Below, in pieces: positions 24,001-35,078 of a stretch of DNA of 64,000 nucleotides. The notes under the pieces are model-generated. The model made no database searches. It saw only the letters and a program-made list of their open reading frames with translations, and had not been told where the DNA came from. The translations under genes and the position numbers were made by a program. The stretch is from Trochalopteron elliotii (lineage: Eukaryota; Chordata; Aves; Passeriformes; Leiothrichidae), in assembly GCA_024734555.1 (NCBI GenBank), contig JANPWX010000651.1, positions 348,292-412,291 on the forward strand, given 5' to 3'. Numbering within the stretch: the stretch's first letter is position 1; the number at the start of each line of letters is the position of its first letter.

Positions 24001-27000
24001 TAAAGCAACCAAATCAACTAGGTTTCCATGGGGTTTTTCATGCCTCCTATACTCCCTTATTCCTGCCATAATTCCAGACAGCACTGTCTGGCCAAGGAAT
24101 GCATGGGGCTTGACCGAATTCCCACTCGGGCAGCCCATCTCTCTGGGCAAGTTTTTGCAGCTCTGGAGATGGTGTCTGTGCTCTCAGCTGCTGCTTTTAC
24201 CCTGTTGTAGAGAAACTGTTACTAATTAATTACTCTTTATTTACTTTACTTTTGGCAATCGACCCTGTAATATTCAAACCCTTGTTTGAGAAAGCTGACC
24301 CTGGAGGTTATGGAAACTATTGGAACTTGGGGCCCTAGGGAAGCTGAAGTGCACTTGGGTGTTGTAGGTTTTTATGTTGCCACCTCTAGGTTCCTGTAAG
24401 CTCACAGTGTGAAATGGGGGCTTAGAGGTAGAAACCTGCTAATTATCATAGTTGGATCAAGTGTGGAGGGGCCTAAGATCTGGATGGGACTTGACTCCTT
24501 AATTTTGCCCTTAAATTTTCACCTTGAAAATGAACTAATGAAGCAGCTTTCCTTCTCCTGCTCTGTGCACATTTCAAATTGTTCAGGAGGAAAAGGAGCC
24601 CAGGAGGCTAAATCTAATTTTTCTTTTTTTGTGACAAGCGAGTGGGCCTGGGTAGTGGCTAAACCTTGTGTGTTGAATGAACAATAAAGAAATAGAGAAT
24701 TTGTTTAACTACATAAAGATATGAACCCTGTAGCACCCTACTGTAAAGTGGCTCAGAATTGCACAGGTGGCTCCATGCATTGCATAGCTGTGGGGAACCC
24801 ATACATTATGCTGTCAGGATGAGTGATACCCTGTTTTGGTGGGAACAACAGGAGTCATTCATTACTTCAAGAGCTCCTTTCAGGCTGACAAGGTGGGAGC
24901 CTGCACTTTCAATAGAATATTTTAAAACTGAAAACACCCTCCTTGTGCTCTCAGAAGAGGCTGGACACTTGAGTTTCTTCTTGCTGAAGTGGTGCTCTAA
25001 GTGTCCACGGGATGAGCTCCTCAGTGGCTCTCCTGCAAATCTCTGCAGGAGGTGGAGACAAAATGGATGGTTTGAAGGGTTATTGCTATGTTTGCAAGCT
25101 CACCTCAAATCCTGATTTAAAGGCAATATTTGCAGAAGTGATTTATGAACCTATGTGGCACAGAGTGGCTGCACGGACCAAAGTTATTTAACAGCTTTTG
25201 GCATGTTTTATCCTCTGGCTATAAATGAAAATGTACTTGAGGACTTGCCAGTAATTATGGAAGGGGAAACTACTTTTGATCATGTAGGTTAGCAGGTGCT
25301 TTGTGAAAAGTGCTGTGTTGCAGGAATCGGGTCTTTGGCTCATTGAACTGAGGATCCAGAAATCAGTGTGTCCAAAGTCAGGGTGGCTCTGAGAGCTCTC
25401 CTGCCCTGCAGACTGGCAAGCAGGACAGAACTGTCTGTGCAAGTATGGGGTGCTGCTCCAAGCTGTGGATCAGTGGAACTGTTTCACAGGCAGGGATGGT
25501 GTGGTGTGCTCAGAAGTGAGAAATCCCCTCATCTTCAGCCAGAGCAAATCAGCCCCTTGTGTGCAAGAACAGCAAAGTAATAAATCAGCAATTAGATCCT
25601 ATCAATATTCTGGAGATGTAGTTACTGAAATCCCTCAGTAGCTTTTCCTGGCTCAGGTAATGGTAGTGTGGATGCAGAAATGCTTTAAACTCATCTTTGC
25701 ATGTTTGCCCTTGCCTGGAACAACAATCCTTTTGGGTTATGTGGTCCTGAATTAGAGGCATGTTGTGTGTTTCAGTGTCTTTCCTCTGCCCTTGCTGATG
25801 TTCTGCGCTGCCTTGTGTCTCCCTAATATTTTTCTGGTTTTTGTTACCTTTAAAACTTTGAAAAATATTTTGTATTATGATTTTTGGATCTTTTCAGCCA
25901 AGCAAAATTGAGTTGGTTTTGACTCTTCTTCCACCTTTCTTTTTCTAGTACTGAATTAATTCTCTTTAGTTATATTTGCTGTCCCTAATGCCTCAAAATA
26001 TGAGTTTAGATGTTAATTTTTTTCTTTAGAAACATATTTAGAGACCTTGATATGAGTTATGATTCCTTAGCCTTTAAGCCACAGTCAGTTTATGTTTTCA
26101 GAGCCTTTTTTACAAGTGTGGCTTTTTCAAAAATGAAAACTGAGATTCCCACATTTGTCTTCAGGAATTTCAGATTTAAAAGAAATACTAAGTATTGAGA
26201 CTTGCAGTAAAATCATAAGGCTTGGCCACTCTGGGAATAACCTCAGATTTTTAATTTGACAGGTAAATGCCAACAGTCTTTTGAATGGTGCATTTCATCC
26301 AACAGGAATTAATTTTAAGAGGCTCATTGTAATTTTTTTTCCAAAACTGAGCAGAGACTTGCAGAATATAAGCTCTCACATGGGAAAAGTGTGTCCAATC
26401 AGCAACAGAGAGAGAAACAAATCCAAGCTAGGAAGCAACCTGTGAATACAGTAAGAGCTGGTCTGCACAGTCTGAATATTGAGAAGTTGTTCCTTGCAAT
26501 AATTTTTACTTCTGGGAGCGATTGTTGTTCCATCTTAGTCACTGACAGAATCCCTTTGGGCATCACTGGAGCACAGATGTCAACCTTGTCTGCTGCCTCT
26601 GCATTTCTTATGTAAGAGTATTCAAGCTCTGCAGTCAGGAACTGCTTTCCTTGGCATTGAACAGAGACCAGAATCAGACCCATTGTCAGAGGCTTTGTAA
26701 AATTAGTTTGGGTTTTTTCCCCCCTACATAACTAGTTTCAACCACAAGATGTCAATGGGGAGGAGTTAAAAACAGAGCCTCTGTTGGTAGCTTCCCCTCT
26801 GCTTGTTTTCAGTTGTCTGATATTAGGTCATTTATCAACATCTGCTGCCTTCAGCACATGTGACATCACGTTTCTCACGCTGTCATCTGCTATCAGAGGT
26901 GGCAGTGGCTGTGCCAAGGGCAGGTCAGCAGCCCTGCTCTGTTTGAACTGAACATTCAGTGTGTGATCAAACTGCTGTGGGTTAAGCAAGGAGCTCTTCA

Positions 27001-30000
27001 TCACCTCTGGGAGATTTGTGTGCTTTTGGGATCTGTCCCATCCACCAAGCAGCCTCTGTGCTGCAGAGTGTGGCCCCCAGTCTGGGCCTTTGGACCTCCA
27101 TAAAGGGACCTTCATTTTGGATAAGTTATGTTTTTGTTAGTTCTTGGCTTGAGAAGCTTTTATGAAACTCTTGCTCTTAATCCCCAGAGCAGTCCTCTCA
27201 CTTCTATGAAAGTTGGTATAGAGAAAATAAATCTCATTGTGTTGTGTTCCTGAACATTAACCCCACTGCCTGAAGTACTGAACCATGCTGTGCACCAGCC
27301 TGTTGGGTCATTCCTTCTTTTTTGCTTTTCCTAATTTCTGTGAGAAATGTCTTTGCACATGGGCAGAGATAGAGGCCTTTTCTAGGTTTTGGATGCAGTG
27401 AAAGAAAAGCTCATTTACTGCACTGAGACACCCAGGAAGAGTTAGGTGAGATGCTAATGAACATACTCTTAATTGTGCTACACATATGCCTGTGTGTCTA
27501 TCAGAACTAGGGAGGTCAGAGCTAATGCCCTCCAGATTTTTGTGGTTGTGGGAATGTGGAAAATAATGAAATGGAAGTATTTTTCTTGCATCATTTAAGT
27601 CTTGTTGAAATTCAAAGTGACCAGGAATATGAACTATATGGTAGAACTAGGATCTGGAAATTGGAAAGTGAAATCTCCTCAGTTCTCCAAAGAAACTCTG
27701 AATCAAATGGCCAATTTCATCCCATCTCTAGTATTTACAAAAGAGAAAAATTATCAGTCATAATTACTTCTTATTATCATCAGAGTAGGAGACATTGCGT
27801 AGGAGACAAAACCAAACTGATAGCTCATGGATGATAGGATGGAATTGCTCTAAAATTTGTCATAAGTTGGAGTAGGATTTTGGGTAGGTGTTTTTCCCAT
27901 GTCAGCTTCATGGTGTGGCTTAAATTCAGCTGAAGAGCAGAGGAAGAAATTAGAAAACTGGTATTGAAATGTGGAGGAGATGGGGACCCAAAGAAAATTC
28001 CTCTTAAGCATGAGGTCTAGCACATGTGCTACATCTAATGTTTCTTGCATGTGCAGCCTGAACAAGACAGACTTCTGATTTTGGGCTGAATCTGGCAGAG
28101 AATGTGTGCAAACCTGAGAAACCTGTACAGGCCAACCCCTGTTAGAGCTGCACACCTGGCCAGGCTTGGGTATCAGCAGAAGTACCCAGATTAATTACAA
28201 AGAGAGGGAAAATGACCTGTAGCAAGCCAATTTTTCCTTTCTAATGGGGCACATTTAACACTTACAGTGAGTTACTACAGTCAGAGTCAGGTTGTATTAT
28301 CATCTGCTGCTCCAAATTGCATGCAAATCTCCTCAAAGCCTACCTCTTCCCTGTGAGATGGAAAGAGAGCTTTTCCCCCCATTTTGCTAATGCTGCCATC
28401 TCAGTGTCTCACTCCATGACATTTAACATCTTTGCCAAATTTAATTTGTGCAAAATCAGCTGCCTGGTCGTGCTGAGGGCAGTCCTGCTGATTTTAGCAG
28501 TATGTGGACACACGGTGATTGACACTGTAAGAGGCAACCCCAGGACTCCTGTGAGAGACTTGCCAGCCCTGCATTACTCTGCTGCACTGGGCTTGTGGAG
28601 CAGCCCTTGCTGTGTGGCCAGAAAAGTTAAATTTGCCCTTAGCAGATAAGTATATTTAGCTGGTCAAATGAGGAGGCTGTAGCTGTATTTTTATGGCCTG
28701 GAAAGCTACAGGGTTTTGGTATTTGGTGGAGAAGGGTGGGTGATTGCCTGGGTGTAATTGGTTTTGTCATATTTGCTGCTGCTGAGGAATGCAAAGAGCA
28801 GATGTGAGTTGGAGGGGCAGAAACCTGTGGTTGACCTGAAGTTTTGTACTCAGTTTGCTATAGTGACTTTCTGTGGATGATGCAGAGTCACCTACTCACC
28901 CAAACTGACCAAAAAGCTGGCAGTCAGAACTGCTCTCTTGTCCTCTACCAGCCATGCCCAGCCTGGCTGTTGACCATGTCTGTTATTCATGGTTGGATAA
29001 ATCAGGGCATGGACACTGTAAGAAGAGGACAGAGCTGAAGTGTAACTCATTTTCAGTACTTCTACTCACATCTGTACGTGGGCTACTGAGGCACACAGGT
29101 TTTGGCTGAACAATTAGGAGGATGTATTCTATTTACTAATTACCATTGTTACTCTCTAATCTGATTCCCCAAAATAGTTGTTCCATAATTGCATTTTTTC
29201 CTTGAATAAGCATAGAAAATGGTAACAGTTGGGGGTTTTTTATCTCTTGGTATTTAAGTATGTCCTTGCAGTAACATTTGAAATAATCTCGAGATTTGGA
29301 CAAAACTTTTATAATAATTAAAGATGCATGTCTGGGATTTTAAAATATCTAGTCCTGTAAACACAGACACATGAAAAGTGTTTCAGGTGTGTAAAATTTT
29401 GTAACCATTTACAGATGTTTTGAGGCTTAATCTTGATGATCGGGGAATATTGTAGCCAAGTATTTAAACTAAGAACGAAACCTGTAGCATTTATTGTACA
29501 AAGGCCTCAAACAAGTTTTGTCTGTGAAAAGCCCCTTGACACATTCTGTGCCTCAAAGATCAGACTAGCATGTAAAGCCAAAGTTCTGGTCAGTCTCTGT
29601 ATTCACTATACCTTAAATATACCTTTGTCCTGAAGGTCATGAGTGTAGTGATTCATTGAATTGTCTGATTGCCCCTGTGAGTTGTGCTGCCTTGTAAGGA
29701 CAGAGACCTGGGAGAACAGTGTCTTGGTGTTTCCATCATGGTGTATGACTGTTTTCTACAAAAAAGAAAGAAGAAATTTATTTTTCTCTTGTGAGGAAGT
29801 CTTTGATTTTTAGAAGACATAAAGAGAGCCTGTTTCAGTTTACCTGGGGATCACAAGATCTGTGGCATAAAAAGCATTTATCTGATGGGTGTGATCTAAT
29901 ACTTTCAGGTAATATTCTCTGTCATTCCAAGGGTATTAAAGGGAATCCAAATCTAAGGGGAACCTCTTGATAAGCTCAGGGTGTCATATATACCTGTGTG

Positions 30001-30857
30001 AAAGGAAAGGTCAGGACTATCTCTTCATATAGAGAAATCTCTCATCTGGCCACTTGTCATGAATGTGTTAGAGAGAGGTGGAGATTGAGAGAGATTTTCT
30101 GATGTAGGTTTTAGAGGGGTTATATTAACCAGTATCAGCCTGCAGCAAATATACAAGAAAAGTCCTTTTTTTATCCCTAGTGATGGCTGAGCCTCAAACT
30201 TTGTTTTACCAAAGGCAGAAAAGGTTCTAGATGGTTAAGTCACAATAATATCTGAGTCTGTTTGGTTTGCTTATCAACTCAGTTTTGCTGTGGCTTAGTT
30301 ACAGGTTATAAATAAATATTCCTACTCTGGCAAAATACTGGTTATTGAAAAGTTCTTGAATCTAGCAGAGAGATGCATAACAGGAATTAATGGCCAAAAG
30401 ATGGAGCCAGATGAATCTACAGCAGGAGAGCAATGAATGTTTTAAGGAGTCATTTTAGATAATCATTGAGATTAAGGAGGTAAAGAATAGAGGAGAGTTA
30501 ACATTTCTCAATACCTTCAGATCATGATTGAATGCCTTTCTGGAAGATATTTTTCAGGAAATTATGCACAGCTGAGCTCAGTATAGAGAAAACTGGGCAA
30601 AAGAAAATAGTCTGTGTTAGAAGAGAGATGTCATTGGTTATCAAATGGTGTCTCCTGGCTTCAGATGTTATGAACTGAAGCAGTTGAGGACTTGGGGGGT
30701 GGTGGTGGGAAATGAATTTTCTTTAATGTTTCCAGGACTTCTGTATGGACTGAAAGTACAGAGATAACACTGAAGAGAGTAATTTTTATCACATTAAAGA
30801 ACTCCCATCAATCTTATGAGCCCGGACTAAACATTTATGCTGATGTCTCATTTCAAA
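24001..30857. other. Non-coding stretch with a G-rich motif
   Basis: No supported gene. 30694-30709 is a G-rich run (GGGGGGTGGTGGTGGG) that could form a two-tier G-quadruplex on the plus strand. Blocks near 25850-26040 and 29130-29400 are AT-rich. Open frames are at most about 118 codons. Confidence 0.6.
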
Positions 30858-30880
30858 TATAAATTATATCATAATTTATA
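30858..30880. repeat. Perfect 10-bp AT inverted repeat
   Basis: TATAAATTAT (30858-30867) and ATAATTTATA (30871-30880) are exact reverse complements around a 3-base loop. It is AT-only, so chance is a real possibility in this AT-rich neighbourhood, and it could extrude as a cruciform. Confidence 0.85.
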
Positions 30881-32409
30881 ACTACTTTGTAATTGGAGGA
30901 CATTTTTTGGGATGGCCTATTTTATAAAGACTTAATTCTGCAATTAAAAAAATATTTTAAAGGTTTGTTGCTTTACTAGGAAATCCTCTAATAGGAAAAT
31001 CTTATATAGGCAGAAGATGTCACAAAGGGAAAATCCTACATGGTAAAAAAAAAAAACAACCCTCAACTGTCACAACATGTAGTATGTGTCCCTGGGATGT
31101 TTCAGTGGAAAGCTGCAGAGAAACAAAGTATTGGATGCTTGACTACTACCCGAATTTTACACTTGCACAGAAACAATGTTGGTTTTTTTCTGTGTCATCA
31201 CTATTTAAAAAAGGGTTTTTATTTCACCATAGCACTGGAAGAGAACTGCAAATATTCCTTCCTTGTGCTAAGGATCCCACTGGTGACATCACAAGTGGAG
31301 GTGAACCCTTTTGTAGGTTGATAGAGAGTCTCTTGCCACTTCTGCTCCAAAGATGCCACTTCCAAACTGTTTCACGTACAATTTTAAAGTGGAGCATTTA
31401 AATGTCTCCCTTCTGAGACCCATCACATTGAACTCCTCTATGTTTTTCACTGAGATGCTTCCTTGAGGAGATTCCCTGTCAAACTATCAAATCTCTGCAG
31501 AGCCACTGCCTTTGCTTGCTGTAGCAATCCCTTCTGCCAATCCCTAGGATGTGTGTGGATCTGAACACTGTCAGGAAGGACAGTGATTCATATTAGTGCA
31601 AAATGCTTCTGACAGAGCAGCAGGTGTTGCTCAGTGTAATCTTCCCCATGGAAGCCAGAGAGAGCTTGGTGCCTGAAGAAAGTGAGGCGAGATTTGCTGG
31701 TGGAGCCCTATCCCAGACATCTATGCAAATAGAGCTCTTTCAGCATTGCAGGGCAGATATTGAGGTGAATACATGACTGTAGGCTGGGGAAGAGTGACTA
31801 GAACTGAAGGCAGAGATGGAAAGAACTAGTTTCCATCTTGAATTGTTCAGTTTTCATCTTTTTTTCTCATGGTGCAATGTGTGGTTGCTGCATAAGAAGG
31901 AATGATGAGTTTAGGTGGACCTTTGATCTGATCTGTGGTGTATTAACCTGCTACATCAACACAGTCATTTCTGTTGATGAATTGGTGGCACAGTAGCAGT
32001 GAAACTCCTCATCCTTTAGGAGTAAATAACCAGTTTTCTGTTCCCAGTGTGCATGGTGTTGCCTGGCTGTCACACTATACCTTGTGGCTGCTAGTTAAGC
32101 CTGTATGTTAGTGGATTTTGTCTTATGACACTTGGCACTGAGCTATTGCAGTGATGGAAATAGTACAAGTCCTTTAGGCAGGTACAGCAGCTCACCTGGA
32201 AAATTATGATACTGAACAGCACGAGAAATTTTCTGTCTGAGAAAAGAAATGTTGAGAAATTTGGGATTCTGAAGCCAACACATCCCTTGTGGGTGCCAAG
32301 GGGCCCATACCTTGCTGTCTCCCTTCTCTGTGCTGTTCTTTACTCTGAAATAAGTCATGTGATCAGAGCCACTGCATTCCCACCAATTATGGATACACAG
32401 AGCAGTGCA
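30881..32409. other. Non-coding stretch, poly-A run only
   Basis: A run of 12 A lies at 31045-31056. Frames near it (31040-31401) are open on the plus strand for about 100 codons but look random. No exon is supported. Confidence 0.6.
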
Positions 32410-32725
32410 ACATCCTCTGAATGAGGTATTTATACCATGGGATCCTCGTGCTGTATAAATAACTGCAGCACTGCAAGCATTGACTGCTTGACTGTAACCA
32501 CACTATTTATATAAATCTGACAATGTAACTATAGCTGTGGAAGACGATTTAAATACAGGTGGTGAAGTAAGTACACCCTTAGGAAGATATAACTAACTAC
32601 ACAGATAATAGTATCAGGTGACTATACCCACAGGAAAGCATAAACATGCAAATAATAGCCATAATGTAAGTGTAATATAAAAGTCAGAGGGTCTCAATAT
32701 TGATATAATAGCAGTTGTGTAACTT
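32410..32725. other. AT-rich block with many TATA/ATAA words
   Basis: Compositionally different from its flanks: dense TATAAAT, TTTATATAAAT, AATAATAG and GTAACTATA words, almost no long ORF and almost no CpG. A small inverted repeat CAAGCA/TGCTTG sits at about 32477-32493. It could be an old unclassified transposon remnant, a matrix-attachment-type sequence or simple composition drift. Confidence 0.3.
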
Positions 32726-33150
32726 CACTTAGGGGAGAGGAAAATAACAGTGTGAATAGCAGTTGCAGCCCAGCTGCAGTGATGGAAGAGGGGAGGTCAG
32801 AGAGTTACAGCTGTGATATCTAACTCCCAGTAAAAAGAGTTCATCTGCATGTGGCCAGAGCAGGTTTCAAACTGAAACTTTAAGTATGGGCAATAGCTGT
32901 GGAGTGGGTCTGTTCCTGGGAAGTAGAGTCCTGGGAGGGGGTGTCGTGTTCTAGCCCGGGATGATGATGGATGGAGGAGTGCAGTGGATTTGGCTTCTGC
33001 TCACTTCCCCAGGAATTCAATTTAGTGTGTTTCAGAACATGGTTTTGGGCTGAAACCAGATGTACTGAAAGAGAAAAGGTTTCCAAACACATGAAATAGT
33101 GATGGACCCATTCAGCTGCAGAGCAGCAGCATCACATTGTGTGTGCAGGA
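32726..33150. other. Non-coding stretch, nothing recognised
   Basis: No repeat or exon is supported. Confidence 0.6.
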
Positions 33151-33180
33151 TTTACTAATCCTGGGTACAGGATTAGTAAA
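33151..33180. repeat. Perfect 13-bp inverted repeat with 4-base loop
   Basis: TTTACTAATCCTG (33151-33163) and CAGGATTAGTAAA (33168-33180) are exact reverse complements separated by GGTA. Pairing does not continue outward, since the next bases (A and G) do not match. The stem contains bicoid/OTX/PITX-type TAATCC cores in opposite orientations (TAATCC on the left arm, GGATTA on the right). It might act as a paired homeodomain site, a hairpin, or be a small inverted duplication. It is too short for a microRNA precursor. Confidence 0.9.
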
Positions 33181-34930
33181 GTAACTTGTGCTGGAAAGAG
33201 GGGACAGGAGAACAGAGAGATTCAAAAGCAGGAATTTGTGAAGAGACAAACAGAAAACATAAAGGGAAATGGTTAAAATAATGTCTCAATTTGATACCTT
33301 TTACTTTTTTCCAGCCTGATCTAATTGACCTTCTAAATAGAGATCATCTTACTTTTCTGTTCATCTGTCTTATAAAAAATAAAAAGTGAAATAAAAACCA
33401 TTGCCAATTATTCTGTTTGTATACAACTATTCAGCAACAAACTTGACTGAAGACACAGCAGAAGCAATCCACTTTCCCACTGCCTGCCATGTTGGATTGA
33501 GACTGTGGTCTCTGAGTTGTGTTCAGATAGAAATTGGATCAAGTAAAATGATATGATTGCCATCTCCCCTAGACCTGCACATGGGCTTTTAATATTTCTT
33601 AAGATGTATGTTTGACAGTAGAAGTCAAATGCCTTAGTTTTAAAATAGAATCAGGTTAAAGCTTCCACACAGTACTGGTCAGTTAAGTTATTGTGCTAAG
33701 TCAAGAAACTTGGTTTTGGAATGGGTTTTTTTGAGTTAATTTTTTTGTTAGTTTTGTGGAACATGTTGATTGTAAAAACTTGAAATTAAATACTTGTGGG
33801 GCTGTGTTGAGGATGAGCATGAGGATGAGGTTGAACACCGCCAAGTCCAGGGCATGGTGTCTCTGGGTTTGGCAAATCACCTGGTAGATCTCTGAGAAGT
33901 TTCTCTGATCAGTTCTGATTTTTAGAAACAGGGAGCAAAAGATATTCTTTGATCCCTCTTTAGAAAAGTGGTATAAATATGTAATGATTAGCTTGGTTTT
34001 CCTTTGTCCTTGGTGCAATGACAGCTGTCTGAATGCTATGCCAGCTCTGTAGGAATTGGTGCTTGGAACAGACAGGTGGTTGTCAAAGGGAGCATTGGAA
34101 ATCTGAGTTACCTCTGTTTTAGAGGTAAGCTGAAGTGTCTGACTGCTTTACCTTGATGTGCCAAGGATATCCTTTACTCTGCAAGCAAGATGATCAGTAA
34201 ACCCTTGGGCTCAGTATTAAATTCCTACAGGGTGCAGGGATACAGACCCAAAGTGCAAAGACCAAATGAGATAAGAGGTAAAATTTTCTGTCTGCAGCTT
34301 CCCACTTATGGGACTAAGGACATGCACTGTTCCCTGCAGAAAACTTCTTAGGGAGGGTGTATCATTAGCAATGCATATTCCCTTCCTTAAAGCTCAACCT
34401 GGGAGCCTTTCCTGGTTTGAAGTGACTGGAAAGCGATGGGGCAGTGATGCTGGTGGGTTGGGTATGGGCAGCAAGAAACCCTGCAGGTAGGATAGGCCAA
34501 CAAGAAGGGGAGGGGAAGGGAAATGATGCTGAGCATGGGGAGATGTCAGCTCCATTATTCACCAGTTTCCTTCAGGCCAGCTTCAGGAGTCACATTCTAT
34601 TCTGCTGCATTCAGAAATCACCATGGTGAGTGCTCTGTGGAATCTCCCAGATGATTTAACAACACCAGTGGATAGATTTAGCAGATGGTATCAGACACGA
34701 GTAGCAATGTCAGACAGGCCCCCATAATCACTGCTTATGTTGGTTGAAACCAAGACTTCTGGAGTGGCATTAAGTACTTGTATTGGCTGCAAGTTCTGGT
34801 TGGGTCTAGTCCTAAACAGAGTCCTAAACAGGTCAGTGGATGCAGAAATGAGGAAGATTTGAGGATAAGTCTGTTGCAAGAGATAACAAAGGACAGGTAG
34901 GGGGTCCTCTTAGTCAGTGATAAGAGCATT
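33181..34930. other. Non-coding stretch with minor repeats
   Basis: No supported gene. A 12-bp unit GAGGATGAGCAT is nearly duplicated at 33809-33829. A GA-rich purine tract lies at about 34502-34523. Confidence 0.6.
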
Positions 34931-35078
34931 ATAATCATAAAATAGTTTGGGTTGGAAGGGACTTTAAAGAGCATCCAGTGCCAACCTCTCTGCCAAGGGC
35001 AGGGATGCCATTCCCTAGACCAGGTTGCTCAAAGCCCCATCCAGCCTGGCCTTGAGCCCTTCCAGGGATGGGGTGTCT
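34931..35078 (-). mobile_element. CR1 LINE, 3'-end fragment (avian)
   Basis: Read on the minus strand this is the conserved 3' part of a chicken-repeat-1 non-LTR retrotransposon. On the plus strand the order is AATCATAAAATAGTTTGGGT, GAAGGGACTTTAAAGAGCAT, then GGGCAGGGATGCC, CCTAGACCAGGTTGCTCAAA, GCCCCATCCAGCCTGGCCTT and GAGCCCTTCCAGGGATGGGG. The 3' tail is at the lower coordinate. CR1 copies are normally severely 5'-truncated, which fits. A weak continuation to about 35130 (a CACAGCAGTGAAG block) suggests an internal deletion after the GGGATGGGG word. No open reading frame for reverse transcriptase survives. Confidence 0.95.
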
